The notes under the pieces were generated by a model that was not told where the DNA came from, did not search any database, and was given only the letters and a program-made list of their open reading frames with translations. From Cloeon dipterum (lineage: Eukaryota; Arthropoda; Insecta; Ephemeroptera; Baetidae), in contig NC_088786.1 in the NCBI RefSeq assembly GCF_949628265.1, positions 1,116,001 to 1,180,000 of the forward strand: a DNA stretch of 64,000 nt, read 5' to 3'. Shown one piece after another: positions 62,201-64,000 of this stretch (the stretch's first letter is position 1; the number at the start of each line of letters is the position of its first letter). Made by a program: the position numbers and the translations under genes.

Positions 62201-64000
62201 TAAACTTGCAAACCTTGAGGTGCAGTTACAAAGCAGGTCAAACGCAAGAAGTGTAGGGCGCCGCGGATAACAGCCCGATTTATTTTTGGTAGAGGCGCGG
62301 ACGTGCGTTTCGTAAAAACCTTTAGGAACAAGGAGAAAGGAATTTTCAGCAATCCCTCCTATAATATTGTGAACAGTGCGCCGCGCGCGCGTCTGACAGC
62401 TCTTTGACCATGACACGGCAGCGGGCAGCAGCGATTTTAAGAATTACAAAAAAAACTATTTACAGTGGCAGGACTGATATAGTTCTCCTTCCATAAAATT
62501 TATTTTTAGACATCGTGCAAGTGCACGGAGCTTTTTCCTTGACGGAATTACTTCTTTCTTTCTACACTCAAAGTCTGTTATATAACGCAAAAATCGACCA
62601 TCGATCAGTCAAATTTTCAAATTCTAGATAAAAATCACGAGCACGAAAGGGGTTGAGGGGTGGGCAAGCTACAAACTATTTAGCTCACCAGCCAAGTCAA
62701 ACGGTGTTCAGTTTTTGCAATCACAACATTTGCAAAAATGAAAAAAAATCGTGTTTTTTTTTAAATTAAAAATTGTATTTCTTGAAAACAAAGCCGTACA
62801 CTACCTTGAAATTTATACACACGCTCACACGTACTCTAAGACCACTTTTGAGGGGCGTTTCGGATTTTTAAAGTGTGTCATTGGTTTTCAAAATCCAAAA
62901 ACACCCTAGAATTTAAAAAAGAGCCTCAAAAGATGACCTCAACTTTGGTGTACATTTGATCGGGCTTGACGAGATCAAGCAGTTCAACGCACACCTTGAC
63001 TATTTTGAATTGCAGCAACTCAAAATTTTAACGCAAATGTTTTAATTTCTCGGGATATTTTGTCAATATTTAATCAACGAAGATTGCACCTTAATTTGTT
63101 CTCTTACGATTTAACTCAGGTTTGAAAATAAATGGTTTTCAGAACTCCACCTTGAATCGCGTAGAGCGAGATGACGTGCCTCGTTTTGAGTGGAACACAA
63201 AGGAGCAGGCCTTCATCCTGAGCGCCTTCTTCTACGGTTACGTACTGACGCAGATTCCGTTTGGACTGTTGGCAAAACAGCACGGCTCTCTCAAGTTCCT
63301 CGGCATTGGGATGCTGATTAATTCAAGCTTCGGTCTTTTAGTTCCTCCAGCGGCAGGTTTGGGCCGCAATTGGCTCATTGCTGCTCGATTTATCCAAGGA
63401 CTGGGCGAGGTGAGTGCCGTAATTTTAATTTGCGCCGAGAAACGAGCAAATTTGAGACATTCCTATAAATTCCAAATCGTGTAAATAATTAGATATTACT
63501 CCAAAATCCACAATATATTATACAAAAAATGCTCGAACGCCGAGCATGCTGTTTTGTGTGTCTCACGTTGCGTTTCCTGCGCTTTAAGGGCCCGATCGTG
63601 CCGTGCACGCACGCCTTGCTGGCTAAATGGATTCCTCCCAATGAAAGAAGTCGGATGGGTGCCACAGTTTACGCAGGTGATTAGACAACTTCCTACGCCA
63701 GTTATTTTTTAGGAGGAAATTGCCTAGGCCCATATGACGTTTACGATGGAAAGTTTTTTGCTCGCGCCGCCGAGTCAAAAAACCTTTGCCATTTCACTGA
63801 GTTTGGCAAAGAATTACAATTTGTTCTCCAAAACGTTTCAGGTGCCCAGTTTGGAACTGTGATCTCGCTTCCTTTGAGCGGCATTTTGAGTGCATCCTCG
63901 TGGGGCTGGCCGTCCGTTTTTTACGTGTTCGGCACCATGGGCACTATCTGGAGTATTTTCTTCCTGATCTTCGTCAGAGAGGACCCTGAGCATGACAAAC
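59260..64000 (+). CDS. SLC17-family anion transporter (sialin / inorganic phosphate cotransporter type), 5' part
   Basis: A major facilitator superfamily membrane transporter; SLC17 members move organic anions, phosphate or glutamate with H+ or Na+. Five exons are in the window (59260-59299, 61865-62076, 63143-63409, 63589-63676, 63842 onward) and the gene runs off the right edge. Phases agree. The cytosolic N-terminus ends in RRTQFGYRH, and TM1 is FVTFMLFLGMANAYIMRTNM with the typical RTNMSVAIVEMV continuation. A luminal loop follows with an NST glycosylation site (start of exon 3). Then come FEWNTKEQAFILSAFFYGYV (TM2), QIPFGLLA, AARFIQGLGEGPIVPCTHAL, KWIPPNERSRMGATVYAGAQ and GTVISLPLSG. The WNT..EQ, GYxxTQIPxG and RxxxGxGEG motifs are SLC17 hallmarks. 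The substrate cannot be assigned. Exon 4 has a weak acceptor (CTTTAAG). Intron 1 (2.6 kb) carries a MITE copy. Confidence 0.92.
59465..59760 (+). mobile_element. TTAA-type MITE superfamily, truncated copy
   Basis: GGTGAGGACTGTCTCCTTAC, ATTTTATTTCTCAACAAAGA and CAGATCTCGACGAGAGGAAT match the 21507 copy. Both termini are lost or unrecognisable. It lies in intron 1 of the SLC17 gene. Confidence 0.65.
60180..60350 (-). repeat. old dispersed repeat (family C), inverted copy
   Basis: On the minus strand, TCCTAATAGTAAAATCACGA then TTTATTTCA, followed by a GGAAAATTCGGCAC-like block, match the family. It lies in SLC17 intron 1. Confidence 0.45.
60400..61864 (+). other. remainder of SLC17 intron 1
   Basis: No coding region or repeat is recognised. 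60520-60780 is less AT-rich and appears unique, which might mean a regulatory block. Open frames near 61400-61690 have no family resemblance and no splice support. Confidence 0.3.
62630..63120 (+). repeat. dispersed repeat family E, SLC17 intron copy
   Basis: AAAGGGGTTGAGGGGTGGGC, TTTAGCTCACCAGCCAAGTC, GGTGTTCAGTTTTTGCA and GGGCTTGACGAGATC match 25800-26285. It ends about 20 bases before exon 3. Confidence 0.6.

Overview
This is a eukaryotic nuclear window. Genes are split by GT-AG introns, most of them 50 to 100 bp, separated by AT-rich spacers full of small DNA transposon relics. The gene set points to an arthropod, most likely an insect: a chitin-binding (Rebers-Riddiford) cuticular protein, a scully-type HSD17B10, a TRF2/TBPL1 factor and insect-like SLC17 and Rabconnectin-3B proteins. 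I cannot fix the species; a basal or hemimetabolous insect is only a guess.

Layout. 1-6650 is gene-poor and repeat-rich. 6654-9421 (+) encodes a long coiled-coil protein I do not recognise. 11341-26470 (+) is a 23-exon WDR7/Rabconnectin-3 beta gene; its 6-kb intron 14 contains a complete cuticular protein gene on the opposite strand (18073-18981). Then come HSD17B10 (-, 27523-28543), the TBP-like factor TBPL1/TRF2 (-, 31118-34801), the CUL2 substrate receptor LRR1 (+, 35848-37457), an M16 metallopeptidase of the C05D11.1/Sdd3 type (-, 37977-42385), the oligosaccharyltransferase subunit OSTC (+, 43363-44088), the tri-snRNP factor PRPF6 (-, 44232-47021, intronless coding region), the exocyst subunit EXOC5/Sec10 (+, 47774-52817), the CCA-adding enzyme TRNT1 (-, 52926-55914), and the 5' part of an SLC17 anion transporter (+, 59260 to the window edge).

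The genes are housekeeping functions with no operon-like link. Their arrangement is compact from 35 to 56 kb: LRR1/M16, OSTC/PRPF6 and EXOC5/TRNT1 converge with 100 to 520 bp between stop codons, while M16/OSTC and PRPF6/EXOC5 diverge.

The repeats are the most distinctive content. There is a TTAA-ended MITE family (TIR TTAAAGWGGAATGATACTGG) including one convergent inverted pair, and two hAT-like MITE families with 8-bp target duplications (TIRs CAGGGTTGCA and TAGAGGTCTCA). There are at least three older dispersed families, a degenerate minisatellite, a LINE remnant and a poly(A)-tailed retroposed fragment. I found no tRNA, rRNA, CRISPR or prokaryote-type system, and nothing that I would call a new molecular system. 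The better leads are the nested gene, the repeat families, the possible dual-start TRNT1, and a repeat-derived 69-nt cassette in the M16 gene.
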